Shown here piece after piece: positions 1 to 5,994 of a stretch of 6,153 nt of DNA. Made by a program: the position numbers and the translations under genes. This stretch comes from JBHJHK01 sp050330975 (GTDB lineage: Bacteria; Pseudomonadota; Gammaproteobacteria; Competibacterales; Competibacteraceae): assembly GCA_050330975.1 (NCBI GenBank), contig JBHJHK010000152.1, positions 1 to 6,153 of the forward strand, read 5' to 3'. The stretch's first letter is position 1. Each line of letters opens with the position of its first letter. The notes beneath the pieces were generated by a model. That model was not told the DNA's origin. It searched no databases and saw only the letters and a program-made list of their open reading frames with translations.

Positions 1-57
1 CTCCCCCCGGGGGCGGTCACTTCACACCCCTTTCCAAATTTCTTCACCACCCCTTTC

Positions 58-64
58 AAAGGAG
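58..64 (+). promoter_or_regulatory. Ribosome binding site that decides the TTG start
   Basis: AAAGGAG is a near-consensus Shine-Dalgarno sequence with 11 bases between it and TTG at 76. No comparable purine run precedes the later in-frame ATG at 121, where the upstream bases are almost all pyrimidines. This supports a TTG start for the exosortase gene. Confidence 0.6.
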
Positions 65-75
65 CCCATCTACCC

Positions 76-1752
76 TTGGCAGGCTGGGGACACCTTTCCC
101 AACCACCCAGTCCCTTGCCCATGGCTCTTTATAGCTCGCCCATTGCCTTCCACCACATCGGCCGCCGGGGCCCAAGCCCTGGGACCGCGCCCCTGCTATT
201 GACGGTCGCCGCCGCGGCGCTGTTGGGCTTTGAACCCTTGGTATGGCTGATCCACACCTGGTTAGACCCGGCCTACGCCTCCACGGGCTTCCCCGTGGCC
301 TTGTTGACGGCGGGGCTGTTGGCCGCCAGCCTCCTGAGCGGCCCCCCCCGGGGCAGGCCGCGACCGTGGTGGGGTTGGCTGGCCCTGGCCGTGGCCCTCC
401 GGGGCCTTGGCCAGGGCCTGGGGGTCAATACCCTGGCGGCCGGGACCTTGATCATCGACCTCTACGTCCTGGCCTTGGCCACCGGCGTCGACCGCCGCCC
501 TTTAGCCCTGGCGCCGGGGTTTTTGGCCTTGTTGTTCGCCCTTTCCCTGCCCCTGGAACGGATCCTCCAGCGCCTGGTGGGCTTTGGCCTGCAGCAACTG
601 GCCGCCGACGGGGCCTGTTGGTCCCTGGGTTGGTTTCTACCAGACCTCCATTGCCACGGGGTGATCATCGCCCTGGAGGGCCAGAACCTGGTGGTAGACC
701 TGCCCTGCTCGGGCTCCCAGGCGTTGGTGATGCTCTTGGTCATCTTCGCCGTCCTGGGCGCCCGCCAGCGGCCGACCCTCCCCATGGCCGCCCTGGGACT
801 GGCCATCGCCCTGGGGGCGGCTTGGGTGAGCAATGTGGTGCGGATCTGCGCCATTGCCCTGGCCCTGGCCTTCGACACAGGCCTAGACCCGTTGGCCGCG
901 CCGTGGCACGACGTGCTGGGACTCGCCACCCTGTTGTTGGGCGCCGTGCCGTTGTGGCTGTGGGCCCGGCGGGTCGAGCCGGCTGTGCCCGTCTCACCGG
1001 TCCCACCCGTCCCATCCGTCCCGCCCGGGGCCCCCTTGCAACCCGGGCAACCCGATCCACAGACACCGTCGAGTCGCTGTACCGCCTTGTGGGGAAAACC
1101 CCTGGGGTTGCTGCTGGCGGCGTTGGGTATCGTTTTGCTATTGCCCACGCGACCGGTGGACGTGGCTCGTCCCGGGGTGCCGCCGGTGTTGCCCCACAGC
1201 CTCGCCGCCCTCCCCGGGGCGTTTTTGCCCCTGACGCCCTTGGAGCAGACCTATTTCACCCGCTACGGCGGGGCGGCGGCCCGGGCGGTCTACGGCCCCT
1301 TTGCCCTGATGGCGGTCCACACCCAAGCGCCTTTGCGCCACCTCCACGCCCCCGACGAGTGCCTGCGGGGCAGCGGCCACCGGGTGAGCTACCAGGGTCT
1401 CAGCCACGAGCCCTTGCCCAGCGCCGTCTACAAGACCACCGACCCCCAGGGTCGGACCTTTCGCATCGCCGTGACGTTTATCGCCGACGACGGCCGCACC
1501 GCCACCAGCGTCGCCGAGGCGGTGTGGCACTGGCTGGCCGAACCCACCGTGGGCTGGACGCAACTCCAGCGCATCAGCCCCTGGGAGACCGACCCCTACC
1601 TTCAAGCCCACCGCCGCGACTTTGAATGGGCCGTGGCCCGGGCCTTTGACCAAGCCCCCTACGCCCCGGGGTTGACGGACGCCGCGACGTCAACTCCAGC
1701 CTCAACCCCAGCCTCAGTCTCAACCCCGACCTCGATGGAGTACGACCTGTGA
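76..1752 (+). CDS. Exosortase with fused C-terminal EpsI-like domain
   Basis: This is an integral membrane cysteine protease/transpeptidase of the exosortase/archaeosortase family, which cleaves PEP-CTERM-type C-terminal tails of secreted proteins. Likely membrane segments lie near residues 40-60, 73-90, 99-115, 118-136, 143-160, 212-230, 236-265 and 280-297. The family's catalytic residues are visible: Cys211 in PCSGSQ, Arg256 in SNVVRIC and His278 in PWHDVLG. A proline-rich linker (about 300-333) leads to a further hydrophobic segment (342-357) and a domain to about residue 525. Its HLHAPDECLRGSGHRV motif (about 422-437) resembles the HSPExCLPGxGW signature of EpsI/DUF3485 proteins, which are often encoded next to or fused to exosortases. 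The tail (536-553) is Ser/Thr/Pro/Ala-rich. I chose the TTG start at 76 because AAAGGAG lies 11 bases upstream; the in-frame ATG at 121 has no visible ribosome site. The stop overlaps the next start (GTGA), so the two genes are co-translated. I cannot assign the exosortase subfamily with confidence. Confidence 0.9.
   Translation: MAGWGHLSQPPSPLPMALYSSPIAFHHIGRRGPSPGTAPLLLTVAAAALLGFEPLVWLIHTWLDPAYASTGFPVALLTAGLLAASLLSGPPRGRPRPWWGWLALAVALRGLGQGLGVNTLAAGTLIIDLYVLALATGVDRRPLALAPGFLALLFALSLPLERILQRLVGFGLQQLAADGACWSLGWFLPDLHCHGVIIALEGQNLVVDLPCSGSQALVMLLVIFAVLGARQRPTLPMAALGLAIALGAAWVSNVVRICAIALALAFDTGLDPLAAPWHDVLGLATLLLGAVPLWLWARRVEPAVPVSPVPPVPSVPPGAPLQPGQPDPQTPSSRCTALWGKPLGLLLAALGIVLLLPTRPVDVARPGVPPVLPHSLAALPGAFLPLTPLEQTYFTRYGGAAARAVYGPFALMAVHTQAPLRHLHAPDECLRGSGHRVSYQGLSHEPLPSAVYKTTDPQGRTFRIAVTFIADDGRTATSVAEAVWHWLAEPTVGWTQLQRISPWETDPYLQAHRRDFEWAVARAFDQAPYAPGLTDAATSTPASTPASVSTPTSMEYDL
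991..1026 (+). repeat. Four 9-base in-frame tandem repeats (Val-Xaa-Pro linker)
   Basis: Four units follow one another: GTCTCACCG, GTCCCACCC, GTCCCATCC and GTCCCGCCC. They encode a Val-(Ser/Pro)-Pro series that makes the proline-rich linker between the exosortase core and the EpsI-like domain. The unit is a multiple of three, so copy-number change would keep the frame and alter only linker length. Confidence 0.75.
1690..1725 (+). repeat. 12-base in-frame tandem repeat in exosortase C-terminal tail
   Basis: TCAACTCCAGCC is followed directly by TCAACCCCAGCC and a degenerate third unit, TCAGTCTCAACC. They encode a Ser-Thr-Pro-Ala type tail beyond the EpsI-like domain. No fold is expected here; it reads as a disordered, length-variable extension. 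Confidence 0.65.
1737..1740 (+). promoter_or_regulatory. Ribosome binding site for the VIT-VWA gene inside the exosortase gene
   Basis: GGAG lies 8 bases before GTG 1749, inside the last codons of the exosortase gene. Together with the GTGA stop/start overlap it supports a translationally coupled start at 1749. The later in-frame ATGs at 1878 and 1896 have no convincing ribosome site. Confidence 0.5.
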
Positions 1753-1781
1753 CCCCCCCTGTGACTTCCCCTGTGATCCCC
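1746..1781 (+). repeat. 12-base tandem repeat across the stop/start overlap
   Basis: The heptamer CCTGTGA recurs exactly every 12 bases, at 1746, 1758 and 1770, within a CCTGTGACCCCC-like unit. In the downstream gene's frame each copy supplies a GTG codon (1749, 1761, 1773). In the upstream frame the first copy supplies the TGA stop of the exosortase gene. Confidence 0.7.
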
Positions 1782-4232
1782 CCCGCCATACCGACCTTGG
1801 CCCCGACCGTGCGTCCTGGGGCCCGGCGGCTCCACCGCTCTATCTCCCGCAGCCCCGTCCAACGGGCCCGTCTTGCCATGGGTACCCGCCTTGCCATGGG
1901 CATTTGCCTGTACCTGGCCACGGTTGTGGCGGGCGCTGTCAACGGCCACGCCCATCCCCCCCCGGCGCCCGGCGCCGATGACGTGGGTGGGGGACGTCTA
2001 GAGGCCATGGTGGACAACCGTCCCGTGAGCCTGCCCCTCCTGGCCCCCGCCGTCGACGCCGACATTCAGGGGGATCTGGCGACGGTGACCGTCACCCAGC
2101 GCTTTGCCAACCCCCTGGCCCAGCCGGTCCACGCCCGTTATTTGTTTCCCCTCAACCGCCAGGCGGCGGTCTACGCCATGACCCTCACCGCCGGGGAGGA
2201 GCGCATCGTCGCCACCATCCAGAAAAAGGCCGAGGCCGAGGCCCAATTCGAGGCGGCGGTCCAAGGGGGCAAGAGCGCGGCCCTGTTGACCCAGCACCGC
2301 CCCAACGTCTTCACCCAACAGGTGGGCAACCTCATGCCCGGCATTCCCATCGAGGTCACCCTGCGCTACGTCCACCCCCTGCCCAAGGTGGACGGCCACT
2401 ACCAGTGGGTGGTGCCCCTCGTGGTGGGTCCCCGCTACCACCCGGCCGTCGGCGGGGTGCTCCACGAGGGCCTGGGCGTCCCCGCCCCGGCCATCCCCCA
2501 CGCCACGGCCGCGCCCCCCGGGGGTCTCGATGACCACGGAGCCGAGGCGATGCACCGGGAGACCCACGACGCGTCACCGCCCCCAGAACAGGCCCCGGGA
2601 CGCTGGGTCCTCCAAGAGGTCGTTCCCCACCCGCCGGTGGTGGGTCTCACCAGCGATGAGCCGGTGGATTTACAACGGGTGCGCCTGACCGCCACCCTGG
2701 ACGCCGGCCTTGCCATCGCCGATCTGGAGAGCCCCAGCCACGCCCTGGACGTCGAGGCCATCGACGATCGACGCCGGCGCATCACCCTGGCGGCCGGGGC
2801 GGTGGCCGACGACCGGGATTTTATTCTTCGCTACCGCCTCAGCGGCGACACCCCCCAGGTGGGCGCCGTGAGCCAGTGGGACCCCGCCCGGGCCGGTGGG
2901 GGATTCTTTAGCCTGTTGGTGGAACCCCCCGCCGCCCCGGGTCCCGAGGAGATCCAGCCCCGGGAAATCGTCTTGGTGGTGGACGGCTCCGGCTCCATGG
3001 CCGGGCGGCCCATGGCGGCCAGCAAGGCCCTGGGCAAAGCCCTCCTGGAGCGTTTGCGGCCCACGGACCACTTTCGCATCGTGCGCTTTAGCGACAGCGC
3101 CAGCGAGTTTTCGCCAGTCCCCTTGCCCGCCACGCCGGTCAACATCCGCCGGGGGCTTGGCTACCTCGCCGGCCTCCAGGGCCAGGGGGGGACGGAGATG
3201 ACCGCCGGGCTGCGCCAGGCCCTGGACGTGCCCTACCCCGCCGACACCCTGCGGCTGGTGCTCATGCTCACCGACGGCTACATCGGCAACGAACAGGACA
3301 TCTTGGCGTTGACCCAGGCCCATTTGGGGCGGGCACGGCTGTTTGCCTTTGGGGTGGGCCAAGGGGTCAACCGCTATTTGCTGGCGGAACTCGCCCGGGT
3401 CGGGCGGGGCTTCCACCGGGTGATGACCCTCGATGAACGCGACGAGGCGGTGGTCGTCGAGCTGGTGGAGCGCCTCCAGTCGCCGGTCCTCACCGATATC
3501 GACATCGACTGGGGGACGCTAACCCCCCTGGACGTCACCCCCGATCCCCTGCCGGATCTGTTCGCCGGCCAGTCGTTGCGCATCGTGGGTCGCTACGCCC
3601 AGCCCGGCACCTACCCCATCGTCCTCAAGGGTCAGGTGGGGCTGCGCCAGGCCCAGCTGCGGGCCTCGATCACCTTGGTCGGTCCCCCCGATGGTTCCCC
3701 CGATGGTTCCCCCGATGGTTCCCCCGATGGTTCCCCCGATGGTTCCCACGGTGCGGGGGAGTCCGACAGTCCAGGGGCGGGTGGCGACGCCGTGGCCCTC
3801 ACCTGGGCCCGGGCGCGCATCGCCTATCATCAACATCAGCTGGCGACGCCCTACACCCGACACACAGCTGACACCGACGCTGCGGCCATCGAGGCGGCGG
3901 TGACCCAGTTGGGCTTGGACTTTGCCCTGGTGACCCCCTGGACGTCCTTTGTGGCCGTCACCGAACGGGTCTACAACCCCCATCCCGGGGAGACCACCTG
4001 GCGCTCGGTGCCTTTGTCCCAGGTCGATGGCGTCGAGGCCAGCGCCTACGGTCTCCCCCCCGGCGCCCAACCCACCCACATCGCCCTGGCCCCCGGGGGA
4101 GCGGGCACCTCGTTCACCGGCCACGGGGCCCCAGAACCGGCGGCGTGGCTAGCGCTATTGCTGCTGTTGGTGACCACGGCGTGGTGGTGGCAGCGGGGGG
4201 GCATGGTGGCCCAGCGCCCCATGGACAGGTGA
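1749..4232 (+). CDS. Secreted VIT-VWA domain protein with PEP-CTERM-like tail (predicted exosortase substrate)
   Basis: An Arg-rich N-region and hydrophobic core ending near GHA (residues 44-68) form a likely signal peptide. A VIT (vault/inter-alpha-trypsin) domain spans about 90-230; a His/Pro-rich insert (231-290) and a beta-rich segment (about 295-385) follow. A VWA domain at about 405-575 has a complete metal-binding MIDAS site: D412-G-S-G-S416, Thr482 in GGTEM and Asp509 in LTDGY. Next come a beta-type region, five Pro-Asp-Gly-Ser repeats (647-666) and another conserved-looking stretch (about 680-745). The C-terminus has P795-E-P, a hydrophobic segment (799-814, with three consecutive Trp) and Arg816: the PEP-CTERM layout, with an 11-residue extra tail. 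VIT-VWA proteins usually mediate adhesion or protein binding, which I infer here; the ligand is unknown. The overlap with the exosortase gene marks this as its likely dedicated substrate. The start could instead be ATG 1878, which would give a conventional signal peptide. Confidence 0.92.
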   Translation: MTPPVTSPVIPPAIPTLAPTVRPGARRLHRSISRSPVQRARLAMGTRLAMGICLYLATVVAGAVNGHAHPPPAPGADDVGGGRLEAMVDNRPVSLPLLAPAVDADIQGDLATVTVTQRFANPLAQPVHARYLFPLNRQAAVYAMTLTAGEERIVATIQKKAEAEAQFEAAVQGGKSAALLTQHRPNVFTQQVGNLMPGIPIEVTLRYVHPLPKVDGHYQWVVPLVVGPRYHPAVGGVLHEGLGVPAPAIPHATAAPPGGLDDHGAEAMHRETHDASPPPEQAPGRWVLQEVVPHPPVVGLTSDEPVDLQRVRLTATLDAGLAIADLESPSHALDVEAIDDRRRRITLAAGAVADDRDFILRYRLSGDTPQVGAVSQWDPARAGGGFFSLLVEPPAAPGPEEIQPREIVLVVDGSGSMAGRPMAASKALGKALLERLRPTDHFRIVRFSDSASEFSPVPLPATPVNIRRGLGYLAGLQGQGGTEMTAGLRQALDVPYPADTLRLVLMLTDGYIGNEQDILALTQAHLGRARLFAFGVGQGVNRYLLAELARVGRGFHRVMTLDERDEAVVVELVERLQSPVLTDIDIDWGTLTPLDVTPDPLPDLFAGQSLRIVGRYAQPGTYPIVLKGQVGLRQAQLRASITLVGPPDGSPDGSPDGSPDGSPDGSHGAGESDSPGAGGDAVALTWARARIAYHQHQLATPYTRHTADTDAAAIEAAVTQLGLDFALVTPWTSFVAVTERVYNPHPGETTWRSVPLSQVDGVEASAYGLPPGAQPTHIALAPGGAGTSFTGHGAPEPAAWLALLLLLVTTAWWWQRGGMVAQRPMDR
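1878..1952 (+). other. Signal peptide region of the VIT-VWA protein
   Basis: Residues 44-68 hold Arg47, a hydrophobic run (MGICLYLATVVAGAV) and a small-residue end at GHA, as expected for Sec export with cleavage near residue 68. If translation starts at GTG 1749, 43 extra Pro- and Arg-rich residues precede it, giving an unusually long N-region. Cleavage position is inferred by eye. Confidence 0.6.
3687..3746 (+). repeat. Five identical 12-base tandem repeats (Pro-Asp-Gly-Ser)
   Basis: The unit CCCGATGGTTCC occurs five times head to tail with no base change, encoding PDGS five times (residues 647-666). It sits in a spacer after the VWA domain and before the C-terminal region. Perfect identity across synonymous positions points to recent slippage or recombination expansion rather than old protein-level conservation. 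Confidence 0.95.
4131..4196 (+). other. PEP-CTERM-like sorting signal
   Basis: The region encodes Pro-Glu-Pro (795-797), an Ala/Leu/Val/Trp hydrophobic stretch and Arg816. This matches the tripartite PEP-CTERM layout recognised by exosortases: PEP motif, membrane segment, basic end. Eleven further residues follow Arg816, which is longer than the short basic end usual for the family. The adjacent exosortase gene supports the assignment. Confidence 0.8.
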
Positions 4233-4250
4233 CAGACCCTTTCGTCTAGG

Positions 4251-4331
4251 GGTGGTGCCGCAAGCTGGGTGATGAGGTCCAGGCACGACGACGTGCGGGA
4301 AAGCTCATATCACCCGCCATGCGGCACCACC
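4251..4331. repeat. 81-base nested inverted-repeat element between the modules
   Basis: A perfect 12-base inverted repeat bounds the element: GGTGGTGCCGCA (4251-4262) and TGCGGCACCACC (4320-4331). Inside it is a 7-base pair of arms, GGGTGAT (4267-4273) and ATCACCC (4309-4315), and at the centre a hairpin GCACG-ACGA-CGTGC (4283-4296). All three pair concentrically, so the segment could fold as one long interrupted stem on either strand. It starts 18 bases after the VIT-VWA stop, where base composition changes. It could be a small non-autonomous repeat, a mobile-element end, or a structured 3' end or small RNA; I cannot tell which. Confidence 0.6.
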
Positions 4332-4346
4332 GAATCCCCATCAGCC

Positions 4347-4404
4347 GAAGCGGGGCTTCCGCTCCGCCGACAGGCCGACTCGGAGCGCGGCGGCCTTTCT
4401 TCTA
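4347..4404 (+). terminator. Possible hairpin cluster and rho-independent terminator
   Basis: Several alternative hairpins can form. GAAGC-GGG-GCTTC covers 4347-4359. CGCTCCG (4360-4366) pairs with CGGAGCG (4381-4387). AGGCCG (4372-4377) pairs with CGGCCT (4391-4396) and is followed directly by TTCTTCT. The last has a terminator shape, though with a large 13-base loop and an interrupted T run. It could end transcription from the exosortase operon or insulate the downstream toxin-antitoxin operon. Confidence 0.35.
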
Positions 4405-4432
4405 ACGATCCCGGACAGGTTCCCTCAATAGA

Positions 4433-4474
4433 ACAACGCTTTGTCTTTCCTCTCGCCATTCCGTGTGATACAAA
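4433..4474 (+). promoter_or_regulatory. Candidate operator/promoter region of the AbiE operon
   Basis: An imperfect palindrome, ACAACGCTTTGT (4433-4444), and a further ACAAA (4470-4474) give three copies of an ACAA-type half-site in alternating orientation just upstream of the antitoxin gene. AbiEi antitoxins are known to repress their own operon by binding inverted repeats near the promoter, so this is a reasonable place for autoregulation. No strong -35/-10 pair is visible; TTGTCT (4441-4446) is the best -35 look-alike but its spacing to GATACA (4467-4472) is poor. Confidence 0.2.
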
Positions 4475-4514
4475 ACCTAACACCATGGACTCTGAAGTGC
4501 GAGAATATATATCG

Positions 4515-5132
4515 ATGCCCCGGACCCGATCTCAACGCGAGATAGCCCGCGATCTCCTCGCGACGCGGGGCATTATGCGACTTGCGGAACTCAGAGAAGC
4601 CGGTGTCACCGCCGCAACCGTTAGCCGCATGGAAAAGGACGGCGAGGTGATCCGGCTGGCGCGCGGACTCTATCAGCTTCCCGACGCAGAGCTCGATGCA
4701 AATCACAGCCTCGCCGAGGCGGCCAAACGTTTTCCTAAGGGCGTGATCTGCCTGGTCTCGGCGCTCGCTTTTCATGGGATCACGGATCAACTTCCGAAAA
4801 AGGTCTGGATGGCGATCGGCCGAAACGATTGGACGCCGAAGCCAAGCGACATGCCGATCCGCACACTGCGCTTCTCGGAGGATCTGCTTGCCGACGGCGT
4901 CGAGACTCATGTGATCGAAGGCGTATCAGTGAAGGTGTTCGATGCTGCAAAGACCATCGCCGACTGTTTCCGGCATCGTAGCAAGATCGGTCTCTCCGTA
5001 GCGCTTGAAGGCCTGCAGGAAGCTCTGCGCCAACGCAAAGCCACGCCCGCAGAGATCGCGAGGGCTGCGGACACAGGTGGGGTCAGTACGGTGATCCGCC
5101 CTTATCTGGAGGCGCTGACCGCCAATGGCTAA
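4515..5132 (+). CDS. abiEi: AbiEi-family type IV antitoxin and transcriptional repressor
   Basis: The 205-residue product matches the AbiEi family length (about 200). Residues 5-55 form the N-terminal winged helix: helices about 5-18 and 22-30, a recognition helix about 32-43 (TAATVSRMEKDG) and a wing ending in ARGLYQL. The C-terminal antitoxin domain shows the family's CLVSALAFHGITDQLP stretch (79-94), VFDAAKTIADCFRHRSKIG (141-159) and IRPYLEAL (194-201). AbiEi proteins repress their own promoter and neutralise the toxin without a stable protein complex, the hallmark of type IV systems. I placed the start at ATG 4515, which begins just before the domain and has a weak GAGAA nine bases upstream. 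ATG 4485 would add ten residues, and ATG 4269 is unlikely. The gene overlaps the toxin gene by 8 bases. Codon use differs from the exosortase pair, suggesting separate origin. Confidence 0.9.
   Translation: MPRTRSQREIARDLLATRGIMRLAELREAGVTAATVSRMEKDGEVIRLARGLYQLPDAELDANHSLAEAAKRFPKGVICLVSALAFHGITDQLPKKVWMAIGRNDWTPKPSDMPIRTLRFSEDLLADGVETHVIEGVSVKVFDAAKTIADCFRHRSKIGLSVALEGLQEALRQRKATPAEIARAADTGGVSTVIRPYLEALTANG
5108..5112 (+). promoter_or_regulatory. Ribosome binding site for the toxin gene inside the antitoxin gene
   Basis: GGAGG lies 12 bases before ATG 5125, within the antitoxin's last codons. It supports the ATG 5125 start and coupled translation across the 8-base gene overlap. Confidence 0.5.
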
Positions 5133-5994
5133 GGAGATCACAAATCTCGGCGCCTCGGTGCGTGCCCGCCTCCTCAAGCTCTCCAAGGCGAACGGACAGA
5201 GCTTCGATCTGGTGCTTACGCGCTTCGCGCTGGAGCGCCTTCTGTACCGTCTCAGCCAGTCGCCGTATGCCGACCGGTTCGTGCTGAAAGGCGCTATGCT
5301 GATGATGAGCGGGTTCGACGATCCGCACCGTGGGACGCGCGATCTCGACCTGTTGGCCTTCGGCGATCCGAGCGAAAATGCGATGCTGGCGACATTCCGA
5401 GACATCATCACCCAGGATGTCGAAGACGGCGTCGTGTTTGATCCGGACACGCTACGCGTCGACCGCATTCGTGAAGAGCTCGACTATGGTGGTCTCCGAT
5501 TACGCGCCATCGCCTCGATTGGCGGTGCCCGGATCAATCTGACAATCGATATCGGCTTTGGCGATGCGCTGGAACCTGGGGTGGAAGTCATCGACTATCC
5601 GGTAATTCTCGACCTTCCAGCGCCGAGGTTGCGCGCCTACGCGCGGGAGACGGTCATCGCCGAGAAATTCCAGGCGATGGTGGCCCTCGGCCGGGCGAAT
5701 AGCCGGATGAAGGACTTTTACGATGTTTGGATTCTGAGCCGGTCTGTCAGCTTCGAGGACGATCGACTCGCCCGCGCGATCGCAGCGACGTTCGTGCGTC
5801 GAAAAACGGCAATCCCTTCAAAGTTGCCTGACGCGCTCACGCCGGCGTTCGCATCGGATGAACAGAAGCAGAGGCAGTGGGAAGCCTTAGTGGAGAATGT
5901 CGCATCGGCATCAGCTCCTCTTACACAGGTTGTCAGCGACCTTGCCGAGTTCTTGATGCCCCACGCTGAAATGGCGATCGACATTGGACGATAA
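5125..5994 (+). CDS. abiEii: AbiEii/AbiGii-family nucleotidyltransferase toxin
   Basis: The 289-residue protein is full length for the family and has its nucleotidyltransferase motifs in order. KGA at 55-57 corresponds to the Gly-containing motif I. RGTRDLDL (69-76) supplies the metal-binding D73-x-D75 pair. Asp142 in NLTIDIGFG is the probable third acidic residue. ETVIAEKF (175-182) and SRMKDFYDVW (193-202) are the later conserved motifs, with Lys181, Lys196 and Asp197. AbiEii-type toxins are cytoplasmic enzymes; the characterised relatives MenT modify tRNA by adding nucleotides and so stop translation, and AbiE protects populations from phage by abortive infection. The RNA target of this protein cannot be read from sequence. 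It is co-transcribed behind its antitoxin. All key motifs are present, so it is probably active and needs the antitoxin. Confidence 0.93.
   Translation: MAKEITNLGASVRARLLKLSKANGQSFDLVLTRFALERLLYRLSQSPYADRFVLKGAMLMMSGFDDPHRGTRDLDLLAFGDPSENAMLATFRDIITQDVEDGVVFDPDTLRVDRIREELDYGGLRLRAIASIGGARINLTIDIGFGDALEPGVEVIDYPVILDLPAPRLRAYARETVIAEKFQAMVALGRANSRMKDFYDVWILSRSVSFEDDRLARAIAATFVRRKTAIPSKLPDALTPAFASDEQKQRQWEALVENVASASAPLTQVVSDLAEFLMPHAEMAIDIGR

Larger units (their letters stand above)
4233..4514. other. Intergenic region between the exosortase and AbiE modules
   Basis: This stretch of about 280 bases has no convincing gene. The frame of the antitoxin stays open back to an ATG at 4269, but the translated residues look like non-coding sequence and lack a fold or start signal. 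It contains the nested inverted repeat (4251-4331), the hairpin cluster (4347-4404) and a lower-GC segment from about 4405 onward that should carry the promoter of the toxin-antitoxin operon. Confidence 0.6.

Noticed and set aside
21..50. Promoter before the exosortase gene (TTCACA as -35)
   Set aside because: No TATAAT-like hexamer is found at 16-18 bases. The region is pyrimidine-rich with a short direct repeat CACCCCTTTC (25-34, 48-57), and the true promoter may lie before the window.
243..3583. Long open frames overlapping the exosortase and VIT-VWA genes on both strands
   Set aside because: They arise because stop codons are rare in very GC-rich DNA; their translations are Arg/Pro/Gly-rich without domains, while the chosen frames carry complete catalytic and metal-binding motifs.
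4236..4253. Terminator hairpin right after the VIT-VWA stop (ACCCT/GGGGT)
   Set aside because: The stem is only five pairs including a wobble, with no T run after it.
4251..4331. Integron attC site
   Set aside because: The size and imperfect palindrome are suggestive, but the required RYYYAAC/GTTRRRY core sites are absent and no integrase is present.
4269..4514. N-terminal extension of the antitoxin from ATG 4269
   Set aside because: The 82 additional residues show no family similarity, include the hairpin-rich intergenic sequence and precede the known AbiEi domain start; ATG 4515 gives the normal family length.
5776..5783. Cyanobacterial HIP1 octamer GCGATCGC
   Set aside because: It occurs once and only in the apparently acquired toxin gene, so it says nothing reliable about the host.
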